A stretch of 46,909 bases of DNA from Candidatus Saccharimonadota bacterium. GTDB lineage: Bacteria; Patescibacteriota; Saccharimonadia; Saccharimonadales; UBA4665. A program made the translations under genes and the position numbers. Below the pieces are notes generated by a model, which was given only the letters and a program-made list of their open reading frames with translations, was not told the DNA's origin and ran no database searches. Shown piece after piece: positions 46,600-46,909 of the stretch. The stretch lies in NCBI GenBank assembly GCA_016789655.1, contig JAEUQV010000035.1, positions 1-46,909 of the forward strand, read 5' to 3'. How positions within the stretch are numbered: the stretch's first letter is position 1; every line of letters begins with the position of its first letter.

Positions 46600-46909
46600 A
46601 AGGGGTCTCCAGTACGAGATTAAGAGTTATACGATGAGGACGACAAAAAAGCCAGAGAGAGCTCTAGCGGCGGATTTTGGGGTTATAAGATGCCTGTGGC
46701 GAGGAGACCGTCTACTTCTCTGCCCGTGTAAGGAATCTGATTACGCACTGAAGGCGCACAGTGACCGAAGTGTGATTGCCTGATGTATAGTCCGTGAAGT
46801 AAAGGTGTTTATAAGACTCGAATGAGCTTGAAGCCGCCAGTCCTCACGTGGCTACATACTACTATACGCTCGTGGTTATGGTGTGCATAGTGTAGTTTTG
46901 GCGACGATT
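46600..46909. other. right edge of the window, no supported gene
   Basis: About 310 nt upstream of the UmuD-like operon. It should hold the operon's promoter on the minus strand, but I found no convincing -35/-10 pair. A 66-codon plus-strand ORF (46583-46783) overlaps the operon's start and has no supporting feature. Confidence 0.4.

Noticed and set aside
46583-46783. 66-codon plus-strand ORF at the right edge
   Set aside because: It overlaps the start of a well-packed minus-strand operon and has no ribosome binding site or motif.

Overview
The window looks like a chromosomal contig from a Candidate Phyla Radiation bacterium, most likely Candidatus Saccharibacteria (TM7). This rests on gene content and style: a compact division and cell-wall cluster, a sigma-region-4/HARE fusion protein, a heliorhodopsin, a UmuD-like micro-operon, and many start codons placed 6-8 nt downstream of a -10 box, as expected for leaderless mRNAs. 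The standard genetic code fits almost all genes. The assignment is inferred from protein recognition by eye, not from a database search.

Layout. (1) 1-8207 is a plus-strand division/wall (dcw) cluster: mraZ with its own promoter and MraZ-box operators, rsmH, an ftsL-like gene, a class B PBP (ftsI), a 60-codon ORF, ftsW, murG and an ftsQ/divIB-like gene. (2) 8208-8962 is a structured, gene-free stretch. (3) 8963-18219 is mainly minus strand: two orphan ORFs behind a sigma4-HARE regulator, topA, dprA, pth and der. Between dprA and pth lies a plus-strand unit with a consensus promoter, long-range pairing and a strong terminator; I propose it as a structured non-coding RNA. (4) 18249-21355 is a decayed accessory patch: an unknown gene, a dead IS1595-like element, a gene broken by an amber codon, a lipoprotein and a frameshifted coiled-coil gene. 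(5) 21399-28486 holds a 23S pseudouridine synthase, a histidine kinase/response regulator pair, a DUF4038 glycosidase-like protein, an SDR epimerase and a heliorhodopsin. (6) 29045-41047 is an accessory region: a DUF3800 protein, a 1223-residue YobI/KAP-like membrane P-loop NTPase, a terminase-small-subunit-like protein, a 1039-residue membrane protein of unknown family, a DMT transporter, a small coupled ORF and a large serine recombinase that runs into a tRNA-Glu gene. Two 56-bp repeats (48/56 identical) and the tRNA-Glu 3' end divide it into two adjacent segments that look like tandem integrated islands. (7) 41248-46909 holds a DrrAB-type ABC exporter, an unknown protein, rlmH with a TylF-like methyltransferase, a TrmB-like regulator with an operator over its promoter, and a three-gene UmuD-like operon.

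The most distinctive genome-level signal is two families of small palindromic repeats. Each has one intergenic copy and one copy inserted in frame inside a conserved housekeeping gene: family R1 in the GTPase gene der, and family R2 in the pseudouridine synthase gene. R2 is flanked by 7-bp tandem repeats, and similar heptamer arrays occur at further intergenic sites. The best candidate for an undescribed system is the island pair with the YobI/KAP-like NTPase and the 1039-residue membrane protein. A defence or mobile-element role for either is an inference.
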